A DNA stretch of 64,000 nt from an uncultured Chthoniobacterales bacterium. GTDB lineage: Bacteria; Verrucomicrobiota; Verrucomicrobiia; Chthoniobacterales; UBA10450. The translations under genes and the position numbers were made by a program. Below the pieces are notes generated by a model that had not been told where the DNA came from, made no database searches, and was given only the letters and a program-made list of their open reading frames with translations. Shown piece after piece: positions 1 to 11,472 of this stretch (within the stretch, counting starts at the first letter, position 1; every line of letters begins with the position of its first letter). The stretch lies in the NCBI GenBank assembly GCA_902805675.1, contig CADCTA010000068.1, positions 25,994 through 89,993 on the forward strand, given 5' to 3'.

Positions 1-388
1 GCTGCTGGCGCTCAGCGTTGTTATAGAGCCGGAACTCGTAAGTGTGGTCGGCCTGGATCCACGGCGCTTCTGACGAGCCCTTCGGCTCTTTTGCGAAGAG
101 CGCTTCTGCGCCTCCGTCGGTGACGACGTAGACCGCCGCGTCCGGGTTCGCACCAGCCGCGCCAGCTTCCCACGCAATGGTTGTCTTGCCCGGGCCGCCG
201 GACGTGGGGACCGGATTCGGCGTCGCGGTGAGTGTGACGCCCGGCTGCGGAGCAGGGTCGGCGGGCGAAGCGTTCTTGCTTGCCGGCGATCCGCCGCTGG
301 TCGCCGGTGTGGTGGAGTTTTCGCCGCAGCCCGTAAGTAAGCCGATACTGCACGCGCACAAAAGGAGAACAGCCGGTCTCAAATTCAT
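1..388 (-). CDS. Lipoprotein, C-terminus truncated by window edge; Ig-like/surface-glycan-associated
   Basis: Not in ORF track. Reverse complement from ATG at 388 reads MNLRPAVLLLCACSIGLLTGCGENSTTPATSGGSPASKNASPADPAPQPGVTLTATPNPVPTSGGPGKTTIAWEAGAAGANPDAAVYVVTDGGAEALFAKEPKGSSEAPWIQADHTYEFRLYNNAE..., with lipobox LLTGC. Confidence 0.75.
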   Translation of the reverse strand, partial: MNLRPAVLLLCACSIGLLTGCGENSTTPATSGGSPASKNASPADPAPQPGVTLTATPNPVPTSGGPGKTTIAWEAGAAGANPDAAVYVVTDGGAEALFAKEPKGSSEAPWIQADHTYEFRLYNNAERQQ

Positions 389-464
389 TCCAAGGTATCC
401 AGTCGATCCGCGCGGTTTGCAATGCGGTTTCGCTCTCTCGCGGAGCGTTGTGCGGCTCCGCGCT

Positions 465-3179
465 TTACCTAAGATTCCGCGCCGCGGTGCTCGGCGCGGA
501 AGTCGCGCCCTGCTTCCGAGAGCTGCGCGACGTGCGACCCGGCGGCCCTTCCATTACGTCGAGCTCGGCGAGCAATTGCTGCAGATTCCTTTTCGCGACG
601 TCGACCGAGAAGTGGTCCTGGACATTGCGCAGGCTGTTGCGCGAGAGGCGTTCCCAAAGTTGCTGATCGCGGTGCAGAGAGACGACGTGCTTTGCGAATT
701 CTGACGCATCATCCGCCAGCAGAATGTCTTCACCATCGGTCGCGTGCATTCCCTCAGCGCCGATCGCCGTTGACACGACGGGAACGCCGTAGCTCATGCT
801 CTGGTTGATTTTGCCCTTCACTCCCGCCCCGTAGCGAAGCGGCGCGACAGAGAGAACGCACGATTGGAAGAATGGCTCGACGTTCTCAACGTAGCCATGC
901 ACGACGACGTTCTCCGCTGCCAGCCCATGGATCGCCGGCGGCATCATGCTGCCGATGATGTGGAGGCGCGTTTGCGGCAACTCTGCGGCGACATACGGCA
1001 TTACCTCTGAGCAGAACCAGAGCATTGCATCGACGTTCGGCGGATGCTCGTAACCGCCGATGAAAACGAAATCGCGGCGTCCAGCGAACGGTTTTACCGG
1101 CTCGTGCACCTCGTGGATGTTCGAAACGATCGCGACGTGGCTTTGCGGCAGTTCCTGCTGGAGAACCGCCTGCTCCAGCTCGCTGACCACGATCACTGCG
1201 TCGCAACGCGAGGCGATGTCGAGCTCCGTGCGACGGACTGATTCCGCCTCCTCGCGCTTTGCTGCGCTCTTCGCCAGCTCCGCTTCACGGCGGCTGCGCA
1301 CGAAATGGAGATCGACGGTGTCGAAAATTACAGGGGTGGACGGCGCCGTCTCATGGCAGGCGTCGAGCATCTTCTGCCCCATCTCCATGCGCGAGAGAAC
1401 GATCACGTCGAACTCACCTGCGCGCTCGCTGAGGAAATCGCGGAAGCTCCCGAGGTAAGCGCCGTGGAGGCACTCGAACCCGAGCTCCTGCATCTGCTCG
1501 GTGTAGGGCGACTGGTGCAGCTTGTTGCCCGGGAGGAACGTGACCTTGAACCCGAGCTGCTGGAAGATGAGCAGCAACTTAAGCATCCGCAGCGAGCCGG
1601 AATCCTGGTCAGGGCAAAGCACCCGCGCGTCCGCCACGAGGACCCGCCGTTGGATGCCACGGTCTTTCGCTAGATCCTGCGAGATCGTGTGACCGGCGGG
1701 GTGCAACGCGAGGCGGTGCTGCCACTTGGTGCGGAATTTGACCTGGTTGACCAGCTGGTAGCTCTTCACACCGCTGTCGGTGCTCGTGCCGCAGCTCTGC
1801 CCTTCGTGGTGAATCACCGTGGCAAACGGCTGGTAGTACACCGTGCGGCCGGCATCCCGCACCTTGAAGGCGTAATCAGTGTCTTCGTAGTACGCGGGCA
1901 CGAGCGCGCGATCGAACCCGCCAAGCTCGTCGAACAACGCTTTCGGTGTGAGGATGCATGCGCCCGAGCAGTAATCGACCTCGCGAACGTAGTTGTATTG
2001 CGGCTTGTCCGGGTTGTCCCGCTTGCCGTAGTTCGCGCCCGACGCGTCGCACCAGATGATGCCGCCTGCTTCCTGAAGTCGCCCATCTGGGTAAACGAGC
2101 TTGGCGCCGACCACGCCCGCATCCGGGCGCGTCTCGAAGATGCGCAGCATCGCACTGAGCCACCCCGGTGTGACCTCTGTGTCGTTATTCAGGAACAGGA
2201 GGTATTCACCCTTTGCCTCGGCGGCGGCGAGATTGCAGTTCTCCAGGAACCCACGATTTGTTGCGTTCCGTATCAACCGAAGACCGCGGATGCGTTCAAG
2301 CGCCTCCTTCGTTCGATCGTCCGAGCAGTCGTCGACGACGATCACCTCGTAAGTGACATCCTGCGTGTGCCGCTGGATAGAGTGAAGGCATGAGAGCGTC
2401 ACTCCAAACTGATTGTAAACGGCGATGATGATCGAGACTTTTGGCGACTCGGCCGGATGCAATGCCAGTAGCCTCGCGCGCTGCGCGTCGAAATCCTCCA
2501 CAAGCGCTGCCAGTCGCTCGTCGGGAACGGAGAGCGTGCGTCCGAGCCGCGCAAAAACAATCGAACCGTCGTGCAGCCGAGCTTTAACTGTGATGGCAGC
2601 TTTGTGCGTGCCGACGGCGATCCGGCACATGAACCCGCACCGATCCGCTTGCGCCACGCCCGGGAACATCGCGGCCACACGGGAGCGCGGATGCTCGAAC
2701 TCGCACTCTGTGGATGCGCCGCCGACTTGCAGCCAAAGTTGACGGATGCTCTGCTGCGGATGAAGCGCCCATCCCGAGATGGTGACAGGACTGGATGCCG
2801 CAACTTCCTCGCTGGGCGTTTCAATCTCGGCCATTAGCCGCGCCTGCTCGGAGCAGATGACGAGCGATGTCGCTTCCGCCCAATCCTCGCCGTCTTCGCT
2901 GAACTCAAGTCGAGCCACCTGCCGCCCCAGCGGTATGCAGGTCTTGAGAAGGAAACCGGAGCGACTCGCTTGCGGAAACTGCGGGAAAGCGACGCCCACA
3001 TCCCTCCGCCGAATGCCGGACTCGCAGAGGAACGTTTGTTCGCCTACGGAGAGTCTTACTTTCGGAACCTCAGAGCTCGATTCGTCGAAGCACCAGCCAG
3101 CGAGCCGAATCTCGCCTGCGTGCGCGAACAACGGCTTCGGCTCGTCGATGTGAAACCGGCACTTTTCGATATCAATCAT
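465..3179 (-). CDS. Bifunctional glycosyltransferase: GT2 domain ([10 protein letters not shown]...VDDCSDD) plus C-terminal GT4 domain
   Basis: 904-aa ORF with GT2 motifs ([16 protein letters not shown]) and GT4-like tail ([28 protein letters not shown]). Confidence 0.9.
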   Translation of the reverse strand: MIDIEKCRFHIDEPKPLFAHAGEIRLAGWCFDESSSEVPKVRLSVGEQTFLCESGIRRRDVGVAFPQFPQASRSGFLLKTCIPLGRQVARLEFSEDGEDWAEATSLVICSEQARLMAEIETPSEEVAASSPVTISGWALHPQQSIRQLWLQVGGASTECEFEHPRSRVAAMFPGVAQADRCGFMCRIAVGTHKAAITVKARLHDGSIVFARLGRTLSVPDERLAALVEDFDAQRARLLALHPAESPKVSIIIAVYNQFGVTLSCLHSIQRHTQDVTYEVIVVDDCSDDRTKEALERIRGLRLIRNATNRGFLENCNLAAAEAKGEYLLFLNNDTEVTPGWLSAMLRIFETRPDAGVVGAKLVYPDGRLQEAGGIIWCDASGANYGKRDNPDKPQYNYVREVDYCSGACILTPKALFDELGGFDRALVPAYYEDTDYAFKVRDAGRTVYYQPFATVIHHEGQSCGTSTDSGVKSYQLVNQVKFRTKWQHRLALHPAGHTISQDLAKDRGIQRRVLVADARVLCPDQDSGSLRMLKLLLIFQQLGFKVTFLPGNKLHQSPYTEQMQELGFECLHGAYLGSFRDFLSERAGEFDVIVLSRMEMGQKMLDACHETAPSTPVIFDTVDLHFVRSRREAELAKSAAKREEAESVRRTELDIASRCDAVIVVSELEQAVLQQELPQSHVAIVSNIHEVHEPVKPFAGRRDFVFIGGYEHPPNVDAMLWFCSEVMPYVAAELPQTRLHIIGSMMPPAIHGLAAENVVVHGYVENVEPFFQSCVLSVAPLRYGAGVKGKINQSMSYGVPVVSTAIGAEGMHATDGEDILLADDASEFAKHVVSLHRDQQLWERLSRNSLRNVQDHFSVDVAKRNLQQLLAELDVMEGPPGRTSRSSRKQGATSAPSTAARNLR

Positions 3180-4875
3180 CCACCTGCGCCGCAGCAGTGA
3201 GTTGCGCGATTTTCCGCTGTGCTTTGCCGAACGGGAGAATCAGCTTCCGACAAACGATCTCGCGCAATCGAACCATTTGTTTCTGCTGGAAGCGAAGCTC
3301 TTTGGCAGTTGCCTTCAACTTTTGTTCCTTCTCCTTTCGGTCAGCCTGCTGCTGCTCGAGGTCCATCTGAACTCCGTGAAGCATCTCGCGCAATCGATCG
3401 CGCTCGCTCTCTGCTGCCCGTGCGCGGTTCTCGAACTCCTGCATTGCCCACCCGGAGTTATCGCGCGCCTCGGCCTGCCGCAACGCATCGGCGCGCGTGG
3501 CCAGTGCGTTCCAGCGGGCGTCCAGCAGTTCGTCGGCAGTACGGGCCAGGCGCTCATTGCTTGATTGAAGCGCGAGAGTGACCCGTTCGACGCTCCGCGC
3601 CTGTTCCTTCGCCTCCCGCTGATAGTGCTCTGCGAGGCGTGTTTTTTCGTCCCGTTCCCTTCGCAGTAGCTCCACCTCTTCGTTTCTCGCCGAGATTGCC
3701 CGTTGCGTCTCGCGCACATTTCGCACATTGAGGTCGACTTCAGCTTGCAGGATCTCAACGTGCCGAACCTTTTCGTCGAAGGCGGCCCGCGCTTCCACCA
3801 CCTGTCGCTCCTTCTCCTGCACTTGCTGCTGCAGGATGACGATGTGCGCCACCTTCTCGTCGAAAGCTGCGCGGGCCTCAGCCACCTGCTGCGTTCGTTC
3901 CGCCACCTCCGCCTGAAGAATCACGACGTGCTTCGCTTTTTCATCGAACTGCTCCCGGACCGGGAGCTCCGACAAATCATTGATGCGAGGCTGAAACAAG
4001 GCCGAGAAAAGGTCGAGCTGCTCCGCGAGGCGCGAGATCCGTTTCGCCGCAGCGGTACTGTCGGCACCATCCAAAAGTGCTTCGTAGGCCTGCAGCACGA
4101 CCGGTGGAGTAAGACCGCCGCTCGGCCGTTCAGCGTCACCGGGGTGGTGGGACGGCAGGGAGCCTTCGAGAAAACCGCGGACCTCCTCCTGGAAGGCAGC
4201 GGAGCGACGCTCAGCGAGATTGAGATCTTGCCACGCCTTCGTCAACACCGTGGTTGGATCAGAAAGAAGTTCAGTGTAGCTGACGATGCTGCGGGCTTTG
4301 TCACGCGTCGCCTGCTCTGCTTCGAGGGTGTAGCGCAACCAGAGCAGCATCGCTTTCGAGGGCACGATGCCGTTCTGCCGCAGGAGTGATTCCGACACTT
4401 CCCACGGGTGCCGCACCATCACGACAAAACATGGGTCGACCTTGAGTTGCTCAAAAATCGGGAACCACAGCGGAAGTAGTCGGCTGATCCTCGGATCTGC
4501 AAAACCGAACAGCGGTCGATCGCCGAAGTCTCGTTCGACAATGCTCGCGAGCGCGGCCTGTATCTCGCGGCTGCGGTCGCGTTCGAGCCAGCCGTCAGGG
4601 AGCGGAGCCTCGCTGTCCCAGCTCGCGCCGAGCGATGTCAGAAGTTCGTCGTGGAGCGCGACGATCTCGACGTGTTCCCAGAAACTGTTCTCGTTGTCCT
4701 TTGCCGGACGGGCGAGCCGGTCGCCAAAATCGACCCCCAGCCGAGCGATCGAGCCGCTAAAGGCGGATGTGCCGCTCCGGTGCATGCCCAACACAACGAC
4801 GGCCTGTGCCCGGCCCGCTTGAGCAGTTCGGCGCGTATCTTGCGTATCGGCGGCGTTTGACGTTCTGTTGCTCAT
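3172..4875 (-). CDS. Sulfotransferase-family protein with long C-terminal coiled coil
   Basis: [27 protein letters not shown]-loop-like PAPS motif; Gln/Glu/Arg-rich heptad tail with three 28-aa repeats. Confidence 0.8.
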   Translation of the reverse strand: MSNRTSNAADTQDTRRTAQAGRAQAVVVLGMHRSGTSAFSGSIARLGVDFGDRLARPAKDNENSFWEHVEIVALHDELLTSLGASWDSEAPLPDGWLERDRSREIQAALASIVERDFGDRPLFGFADPRISRLLPLWFPIFEQLKVDPCFVVMVRHPWEVSESLLRQNGIVPSKAMLLWLRYTLEAEQATRDKARSIVSYTELLSDPTTVLTKAWQDLNLAERRSAAFQEEVRGFLEGSLPSHHPGDAERPSGGLTPPVVLQAYEALLDGADSTAAAKRISRLAEQLDLFSALFQPRINDLSELPVREQFDEKAKHVVILQAEVAERTQQVAEARAAFDEKVAHIVILQQQVQEKERQVVEARAAFDEKVRHVEILQAEVDLNVRNVRETQRAISARNEEVELLRRERDEKTRLAEHYQREAKEQARSVERVTLALQSSNERLARTADELLDARWNALATRADALRQAEARDNSGWAMQEFENRARAAESERDRLREMLHGVQMDLEQQQADRKEKEQKLKATAKELRFQQKQMVRLREIVCRKLILPFGKAQRKIAQLTAAAQVDD

Positions 4876-5080
4876 TCGTGGCTGCACGCGAGTTCTGTCG
4901 AGGGGCGATCACACATAGAGCGGCTGCGCCTCTCGGAGAGCCTTCGCACCAGTCGTAATAACCACCACCGCCTAATTTACAACCTGTTTGCGTGCTTTCA
5001 GGCAGACGGATCGGTGGTCGTCGCGGCGGCGGCACGGTTGACCCGAGGGTCATTCGGTCATTAGCTTTGCGGCCACCTTC

Positions 5081-7876
5081 GTGCCGCAGCTTCCACCGCC
5101 TCGCTCGCCGCCCGAAGTAACCTTTGCCGTGCAAGCTTGTACCATCGTCGCCAGCAATTACCTCGCGCAAGCGCGCGTGCTGGCGCAGTCGTTCCTTCAG
5201 CATCATCCGGGCGCCCGTTTCGCGATTCTGTTGGTTGACGATACCGCTGGGGAGCACCAGCCGCCGGATCGCGTCGAACTCCTTCGGTTAACCGACATCG
5301 GCCTCGAACCGGCCGAGGAATACCGCATGCCGGTCATCTATGACGTGACCGAGCTTTCAACCGCGGTGAAGCCGTGGCTCCTCCGCCATATGCAGCAAAC
5401 AGGCACGCCGGAGGTCATCTACTTCGATCCCGACATCCAGATCTTTACGCGGCTGGACGACATCACAGATCTCGCCCGCCAGCACTCAATTGTGCTGGCC
5501 CCGCATGTCACAGAGCCAATCCCGCGCGACGGGCTACGACCGACCGAGACTGACATTCTCGGGGCCGGCATGTACAATCTGGGGTTCATTGCGATCGGGG
5601 CCGGCAGTGAAGCGTTCCTCGATTGGTGGGCGGTTCGGCTGAAACGCGAAGCGGTCATCGACCCGCCGCGGATGCGGTTCACCGATCAACGCTGGATCGA
5701 TTTCGTGCCGGGCCTGTTTCGCAGTCACATCCTGCGCGATCGCGGGTGTGACGTGGCGTACTGGAACCTGCACACTCGCCGTCTGTCGTGGACGGGCAGC
5801 CGGTATGAGGTGGATGGCGAGCCGCTGCGCTTCTTTCATTTCAGCGGCTACCATCCCGAGGCTCCGGACGTGCTGAGCAAATTCATGGAGGACAAGCCGC
5901 GCATCGTGCTGTCCGAAAACCCCGCCCTCGCGAAGATCTTCGGAGAATACGGCGAGAAGCTGATGGCGGCCGGCTTCGGCGAGGCTTCTACGACGCCGTA
6001 TGGTTATGCCTCCTTCGCCGGCACTGTGAAGATCGATGCGTGCATGCGTCGAATATATCGTGAGGCGCTTGCCAGATTCGAAGATGGCGAGACCGCGGAG
6101 CCTCCAAGCCCTTTCGCACCGGATGGCGCAGAGGCGTTCCTCGATTGGCTGAACAAACCGGTGCGGGCGCAGCACCCGATCATCACCCGCTACATGCTCG
6201 GGCTTCACGAATGCCAAAGGGATTTGCAGACCGATTTTCCAGACCCGCTCGGCCCCGACGCAGTTGCTTTTCACGAGTGGTTTATCGATGAAGTGCAGCG
6301 GGGAGAAGGCCCTCACCCACTGCTCAGGCCGCCAGACGCAGTTGCGATCGAACCATTGAGAGAGCGTGATGCTGCGCTTCGCAGTGCTCAGGACCGTCTG
6401 GCCGCTGACAACAGCGTCCCGTTGGCTGACTCAAATCCAGAGGCCGCAGCTGGCGGGACCGGGCCGGAGCTGGTCACGCCGGAATCAGCGCCAGACAGCG
6501 AAGAGGATGCTGCGTCTCCAATCATCGTCGCTCCGGTCGAACCGACGGCAGAGATCGAAGCTGACGCCTTCATGCCGCCCCTGGTGGCGGTAGCGGATTC
6601 CGGCCCAGAACTTGACGATGCGGCTACCATTTCGTCTCCTTCACCCGGGCCTCCTCCCCGTATTCCGGACGCGCGTTGGCGCTCGATGCGCATCGCATTC
6701 GTCGTTCAACGCTGCGGGAGCGAGGTGAACGGCGGCGCTGAATTGCACTGCCTGCAAGTAGCCCAGCGTTTATCCAGCCATGTGACGACGGAAGTTCTCA
6801 CCACGTGCGCACTCGATTACACCACGTGGGAAAACTTCTACCCCGCGGGAGTGGAATCCAACGGCGGGACGTTGATCCGCCGCTTTCCTGTCGACGAACC
6901 GCGCAACCGGGACGCTTTCAACCGGCTCTCCGCTGAACTGCATGAGAGGCAGGCCTGCACGAGTCTGGAAGAGCAGGAAGAGTGGATGCGCGCGCAAGGG
7001 CCTATGTCGAGCGCGCTGCTCCGATACATCGGGTCCGAAAAGGAGAACTATGACGCTTTCGTCTTCTTCGGTTATCTCTACGCCACCACTTATTTCGGAT
7101 TGCCGCTGGTACAGGAGAAGGCATACCTCGCTCCGCTGGCGCATGATGAGTGGCCGATTTATTTCGCCATGTGGGAGCGGATCTTCGCAATGCCGCGGCA
7201 GCTCATCTACAACACGGCGGTCGAGCGCGAATTCGTAGAACGGCGGTTCCCGGCGCTGTCCCTCACGGGCACTGTCGCAGCGGTCGGGATCGAAGCGCCG
7301 TCCGATGTGGATCGCGAAGCGTTCGCAATCCGCCACGGTCTCCGTGGTCCCTTCCTCCTCTATGTCGGCCGGATCGATGAAGCGAAGGGCTGCCAGACTC
7401 TGTTTGACTATTTCACGCGCGCACGCGCCGAAGAACTCATCCAGCACAAGCTTGTCCTTATCGGGCGCGAGGCGATGCCGGTGCCGGTGCACGACGACAT
7501 CATCTATCTCGGGTTTGTCAGCGAACGGGAGAGATGGGAGGCAATGGCAGCGTGCGATTGGCTGGTCGTGCCGTCACCGCATGAAAGTCTGTCGTTGGTG
7601 CTGCTCGAAGCGTGGAGCATGGGACGACCCGCGCTGGTCAATGGGGAGTGCGATGTGCTGACGCAGCAATGCCGCCGCGCGAACGGCGGGTTGTGGTACG
7701 ACAGCTACGACGACTGGGTCGCAGTTCTCAGAAACGTCACAGCGCCGCAAAAGCGGCGACTCGCTGAGCAGGGAACAGCATTCGTAACCGAAGAATATTC
7801 GTGGGATCGGGTTGAGAACGACTACCTCGCGATCTTGTCTGCGGCGCGCAGCAACACCGCTGATGCGCGTGTTTGA
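5081..7876 (+). CDS. Glycosyltransferase: N-terminal GT8-like domain (YFDPDIQIF) and C-terminal GT4 domain
   Basis: 931-aa ORF, GTG start; CTIVASNYLAQARVLAQSF..., FLLYVGRIDEAKGCQTLF, VVPSPHESLSLVLLEAWSMGRPALV. Confidence 0.87.
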   Translation: MPQLPPPRSPPEVTFAVQACTIVASNYLAQARVLAQSFLQHHPGARFAILLVDDTAGEHQPPDRVELLRLTDIGLEPAEEYRMPVIYDVTELSTAVKPWLLRHMQQTGTPEVIYFDPDIQIFTRLDDITDLARQHSIVLAPHVTEPIPRDGLRPTETDILGAGMYNLGFIAIGAGSEAFLDWWAVRLKREAVIDPPRMRFTDQRWIDFVPGLFRSHILRDRGCDVAYWNLHTRRLSWTGSRYEVDGEPLRFFHFSGYHPEAPDVLSKFMEDKPRIVLSENPALAKIFGEYGEKLMAAGFGEASTTPYGYASFAGTVKIDACMRRIYREALARFEDGETAEPPSPFAPDGAEAFLDWLNKPVRAQHPIITRYMLGLHECQRDLQTDFPDPLGPDAVAFHEWFIDEVQRGEGPHPLLRPPDAVAIEPLRERDAALRSAQDRLAADNSVPLADSNPEAAAGGTGPELVTPESAPDSEEDAASPIIVAPVEPTAEIEADAFMPPLVAVADSGPELDDAATISSPSPGPPPRIPDARWRSMRIAFVVQRCGSEVNGGAELHCLQVAQRLSSHVTTEVLTTCALDYTTWENFYPAGVESNGGTLIRRFPVDEPRNRDAFNRLSAELHERQACTSLEEQEEWMRAQGPMSSALLRYIGSEKENYDAFVFFGYLYATTYFGLPLVQEKAYLAPLAHDEWPIYFAMWERIFAMPRQLIYNTAVEREFVERRFPALSLTGTVAAVGIEAPSDVDREAFAIRHGLRGPFLLYVGRIDEAKGCQTLFDYFTRARAEELIQHKLVLIGREAMPVPVHDDIIYLGFVSERERWEAMAACDWLVVPSPHESLSLVLLEAWSMGRPALVNGECDVLTQQCRRANGGLWYDSYDDWVAVLRNVTAPQKRRLAEQGTAFVTEEYSWDRVENDYLAILSAARSNTADARV

Positions 7877-7945
7877 GGATTACGGTCGAGCAGCTAGCAA
7901 GCGGCGTCCGATCCAGGATTGGCAGTGGCGGCGCGAGCGACCGCT

Positions 7946-9052
7946 CTACTGCTCTGGCGCGGTGGTCGACTCGACCACCAACCGCTGCAGCAGTGGCGCG
8001 TGCTCAGCCACGATCGCCTTGATGAATTCTGCATCTGCGCTGTGCCGCTCCTCGACCGTCGTTAACTGCTGCTCCAGCCTTTGTCCGCTCGACGCCAGGT
8101 GCGCAAGAGACTGCTGCGCAGACCGCGTTTCGATGGTGTTCTTTCCGACTTCGGATCGGACGGTTTGAAATTGCACTCCTAGCCGCTCCACCTGCCGCTC
8201 GACTGCCCGGAGACGATCGACCCAGGACCGGGCGCGATCTCGCAGCGCATTCGCCTCATTTTGGACGTTAACAATGTGCGCGCCGAGCCGGTCTGCCTGT
8301 CCTTGCAAAGCTTCGAGATGCTCCCGCGCACCAATTGCATTTACCTCACGTTCAAAGTTGACAACGTGACCGCCAAGCCGATCCAATTGTGCCTGCATCG
8401 CCTGCAGGTGCTCGCGCGTGCCTGCTGCATTCATTTCGTCCTGCAGGTTATTGATGTGAACCCCGAGGCGGTCGAAATTCCCCTGGAGCAGGGAGAGGTG
8501 CTCATGGGCTCGTGCCAGCGAGTCGGTCTGTTCGGCAGCGGCGGCGCTTTGCCCGGCGAGCTTCTGTTCCGCGGCATGCATCCAGGCAATGTCGGCGCTA
8601 CGCGCAGCGGCCACATTGGCGAGCCAGCGGCTTTGCGACTCGCCCGCGGAGATCAAGTCGGCGATGCGGTTCGCCATCTCGTTGTTGCTCTTGACGAGGG
8701 AGGTGATCGTCTCGATGAGCCGTCGATTGAAGCCGTCCTGATTGCGAAAGAGCGGCCGGAACGGCTTCGGAATCCAGCTGGCGACATTCAAGCTCTCGCG
8801 CGCGCTGCGCAGCAGATCGTCGAACTTCTCGCGCCTGAAGTTCACCCGCTTGATCGGTCGCAGTATCGGCGAAGGCGAAATATCGCGCACCGCCGGCGCT
8901 GTAGCCGTGCCCGGGAGGCGCCCAGGTTGTTGTCGGTTGATATTCCGCGCCACGATCTTCGCCGCTTCGGCGCGGACGCGCTGCATCAATTCGGCGACGT
9001 CGATTTCAGGGTTGCTCGTCTCGATCATACGCGTGGGGTTGAGTAATCTCAT
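7946..9052 (-). CDS. Coiled-coil protein of the glycan locus (N-terminal DVAELMQRVRAEAAK motif)
   Basis: ORF with heptad-rich 30-aa tandem repeats; ATG at 9052 gives MRLLNPTRMIETSNPEIDVAELMQRVRAEAAK. Confidence 0.7.
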   Translation of the reverse strand: MRLLNPTRMIETSNPEIDVAELMQRVRAEAAKIVARNINRQQPGRLPGTATAPAVRDISPSPILRPIKRVNFRREKFDDLLRSARESLNVASWIPKPFRPLFRNQDGFNRRLIETITSLVKSNNEMANRIADLISAGESQSRWLANVAAARSADIAWMHAAEQKLAGQSAAAAEQTDSLARAHEHLSLLQGNFDRLGVHINNLQDEMNAAGTREHLQAMQAQLDRLGGHVVNFEREVNAIGAREHLEALQGQADRLGAHIVNVQNEANALRDRARSWVDRLRAVERQVERLGVQFQTVRSEVGKNTIETRSAQQSLAHLASSGQRLEQQLTTVEERHSADAEFIKAIVAEHAPLLQRLVVESTTAPEQ

Positions 9053-9161
9053 AGCCGGTCCATCGGCAGCTGCCAACTGCAAGTGAAGCTGTCGATCAAA
9101 CCCGCGTCACCCGATCTCGTGGTGCCCTTGACACGCTACCGTGCCGGTGGCACGTGCCGCT

Positions 9162-9764
9162 ATGATGCCATCCAAACTGCTGCGCCCATTTTGTATGCTG
9201 CGCGCCAGGACGCGCCAGTGCTGTGCCGTCGCATGTCTCGGCCTTATTGCGCTAAGCCAATTCGCTTGTGATAAGAGCGATCCTCCCGCACCGACGACGG
9301 CTGCGACTCCGGCCGGCGAAAGCGTTGTGGGAAAGGGAATCGAATTCGGTGCGGCGGCAAACTCGACGAAGTATCTCAGCTCGGGCTGGAGTACCGCAGA
9401 CGAGCAATTCACATGGTCGGAGGGCACATCGGCCAAGCTTGATCTGCCGATCGGACCGGCTCCCGGCGGATTGAGGTTAGTCGCGAAAATAGCGGCGTTC
9501 ATCAATCCCCCCGAGCTGCCGACGCAGCCGGTCGAACTCTACGCAAGTGGAACGAAGATCGGGGAGTGGCAGGTCGGAGATACTGCTGATTTCTTGGCGC
9601 AAGTCCCGGCCTCAGCTACACAAAAGGGGGGGCGTTTGCTGCTGGAATTTCGCACGCCACGCGCCCTGTCTCCGAGCGCTGCGGGGAAAGGCAATGATCC
9701 GCGCCTGCTCGGGATTGCGCTTCACCGACTTGAGCTGATACCCGCGACAGCGGCCGGCAACTGA
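9162..9764 (+). CDS. Putative lipoprotein/exported glycan-locus protein
   Basis: Hydrophobic N-terminus ending LSQFACDKSDPP; YLSSGWSTADEQFTWSEGTSAKLDLPI resembles a domain seen with glycosyltransferases. Confidence 0.65.
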   Translation: MMPSKLLRPFCMLRARTRQCCAVACLGLIALSQFACDKSDPPAPTTAATPAGESVVGKGIEFGAAANSTKYLSSGWSTADEQFTWSEGTSAKLDLPIGPAPGGLRLVAKIAAFINPPELPTQPVELYASGTKIGEWQVGDTADFLAQVPASATQKGGRLLLEFRTPRALSPSAAGKGNDPRLLGIALHRLELIPATAAGN

Positions 9765-9827
9765 CCGGCAACACGTTCCGAGCAGGCTGGCGTCCGGCTG
9801 GTCGCACGCGCATCGCTGCCGGTGTAG

Positions 9828-9900
<73 letters not shown>

Positions 9901-10341
9901 GTTTGAGCTTTTCGGGTCAGGCTGAAATCCGAACGCCTACGTCGAGCCCCGAGGTGGTGGCCAGATTTCGGACGTTGTGACTCCATCTCCCCAATAAGGG
10001 ATCGCAAATTACTCATCCCCGCCCACTGCACAACCGCGGAAGTTCTGCCGGGCACGTGGTGGACGGCAAGCGAGCAAGATTCCGGCCCGTAAGTGCAGCC
10101 GGCGTGACCGCACGGCGCTGGCGTTACTTCACGTTGTATACTGCCGCAAGGCGGCGCCCGTAGTGGCGTCAGCGCTGCAGACCGACGGCTGTGCAGTTAC
10201 ATTGCTGCTGCAAAGAACGCAGGGAGAGAGCCTTCATGCCTCATCGCGTCAAGCCGCTCGGAGTGGAGGCTGCAGCGTTCTGTCTTCCACATCACGGTGC
10301 CTCCGGCCGGGTGGCAGGCATGTTGGAGATCTCAAACAGTC

Positions 10342-10527
10342 CTACGCCGAACCCTGGCGCCGCAAAAAGTAAAAGACCGGGTGCCAGCAGATCGGGCAGA
10401 GTCCCGACAGCGCGCCTAGCGCATGCTCCGGCAGCGCGTGCGACTTGCCGGCCTCCAGCACGATCGTCCAGCGAGTGGAAGCGAACGCGCTCGAGCGCGC
10501 TTCCGCGTCAAAGCGAACCGATGGCAT
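10342..10527 (-). pseudogene. Truncated N-terminus of an ECF-like sigma factor
   Basis: SSAFASTRWTIVLEAGKSHALPEHALGALSGLCPICWHPVFYFLRRQGSA* resembles the family start (F..TRWSVVL.AG....AL..LC..YW.PLY.F.RR.G) and then stops. Confidence 0.6.
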
Positions 10528-10629
10528 CGGCCCGTCCTGCCGTTCCGGGCAGAAGAAGACGAGCCAGCAAGATGTGCGGCTGTCGCATGGCAGGAGCGCT
10601 CGCACGGCAGCGCCGAACAACGCCGCCGC

Positions 10630-11322
10630 TCAGCGAAGCAACCGCTCGGGGAATTGCGCGCTCTGTTCGCGTCGGAGAATACGTTGCTGCCGGTGCCGCA
10701 ACGTCGGGCCCGGCCGCTTCGGGTTCCAGCCTTTCGGATTCGGCAGAACCGCGGCCAGGAGCGCGGACTGCTCGCGGGAAAGATTGTTCGCGCTCGCTCC
10801 GAAGTAATGTCGCGAGGCGGCTTCAATGCCGTAAATGCCGGGCCCGAACTCGATCACGTTCGCATAGAGTTCGAGGATGCGGCGCTTCGATAGCAGGGCT
10901 TCCATCCAGAGCGTGTAATATGATTCGAGTCCTTTCCTGATCCACGAGCGCCCCTGCCAGAGAAAGATCGAGCGCGCGCACTGCATCGTGATGGTCGACG
11001 CTCCGCGCACCGGCGTGCCTCGCCTCTCGGAGCGTTCGATCGCGATATCGATTTCGCGCCAGTCAAAGCCATCGTGCTGAAAGAAGCGCTGGTCTTCGGA
11101 GATCCACACGTGTTTCAGGAACATCGGCGACACGTCCCGCAGATCCGCCCAGCGATAGTGCAGGCGTGAGCGACCGGCGCCCGACACGCTCGCGGCCGCT
11201 TGATGTAAAAGCATCGGGCGGGTGCGTGGCGGGTTGATGAACCTAACCACCGCGACCTCCATCGGCGGACCGAGCAGCAGAGCAGCGATGATGATGAGCG
11301 GCCATCTCAGCCGGCGGATCAA
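10630..11322 (-). CDS. mtgA: Monofunctional biosynthetic peptidoglycan transglycosylase
   Basis: WISEDQRFFQHDGFDWREI, RGASTITMQCARSIFLWQGRSWIRKGLESYYT, GT51 motifs. Confidence 0.9.
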   Translation of the reverse strand: MIRRLRWPLIIIAALLLGPPMEVAVVRFINPPRTRPMLLHQAAASVSGAGRSRLHYRWADLRDVSPMFLKHVWISEDQRFFQHDGFDWREIDIAIERSERRGTPVRGASTITMQCARSIFLWQGRSWIRKGLESYYTLWMEALLSKRRILELYANVIEFGPGIYGIEAASRHYFGASANNLSREQSALLAAVLPNPKGWNPKRPGPTLRHRQQRILRREQSAQFPERLLR

Positions 11323-11472
11323 TGTTGGCTTCTTCAGGTCGGCTACCTTACAACCGGTTTCGCGTCGTGCCCTGATCGTGTAGCTGCCGCGGCTCCCGCT
11401 GCGCGTAAGGAGACGCGCTTTGACGGCTGACTCGCATTAGTCGAATGCGGAGCGGCAATCGTAACTCCTCGA

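Noticed and set aside
21-422. 133-aa minus-strand ORF listed in the track
   Set aside because: Out-of-frame shadow of the lipoprotein read from ATG 388, which has a signal peptide and lipobox.
9123-9168. TTGACA...TATGAT promoter-like pair before the 9162 gene
   Set aside because: Spacing is 27 bp, too long for a sigma-70 promoter.
10191-10940. 249-aa plus-strand ORF over mtgA 3' end and the sigma remnant
   Set aside because: Low-complexity Arg/Ser/Ala translation antisense to mtgA.
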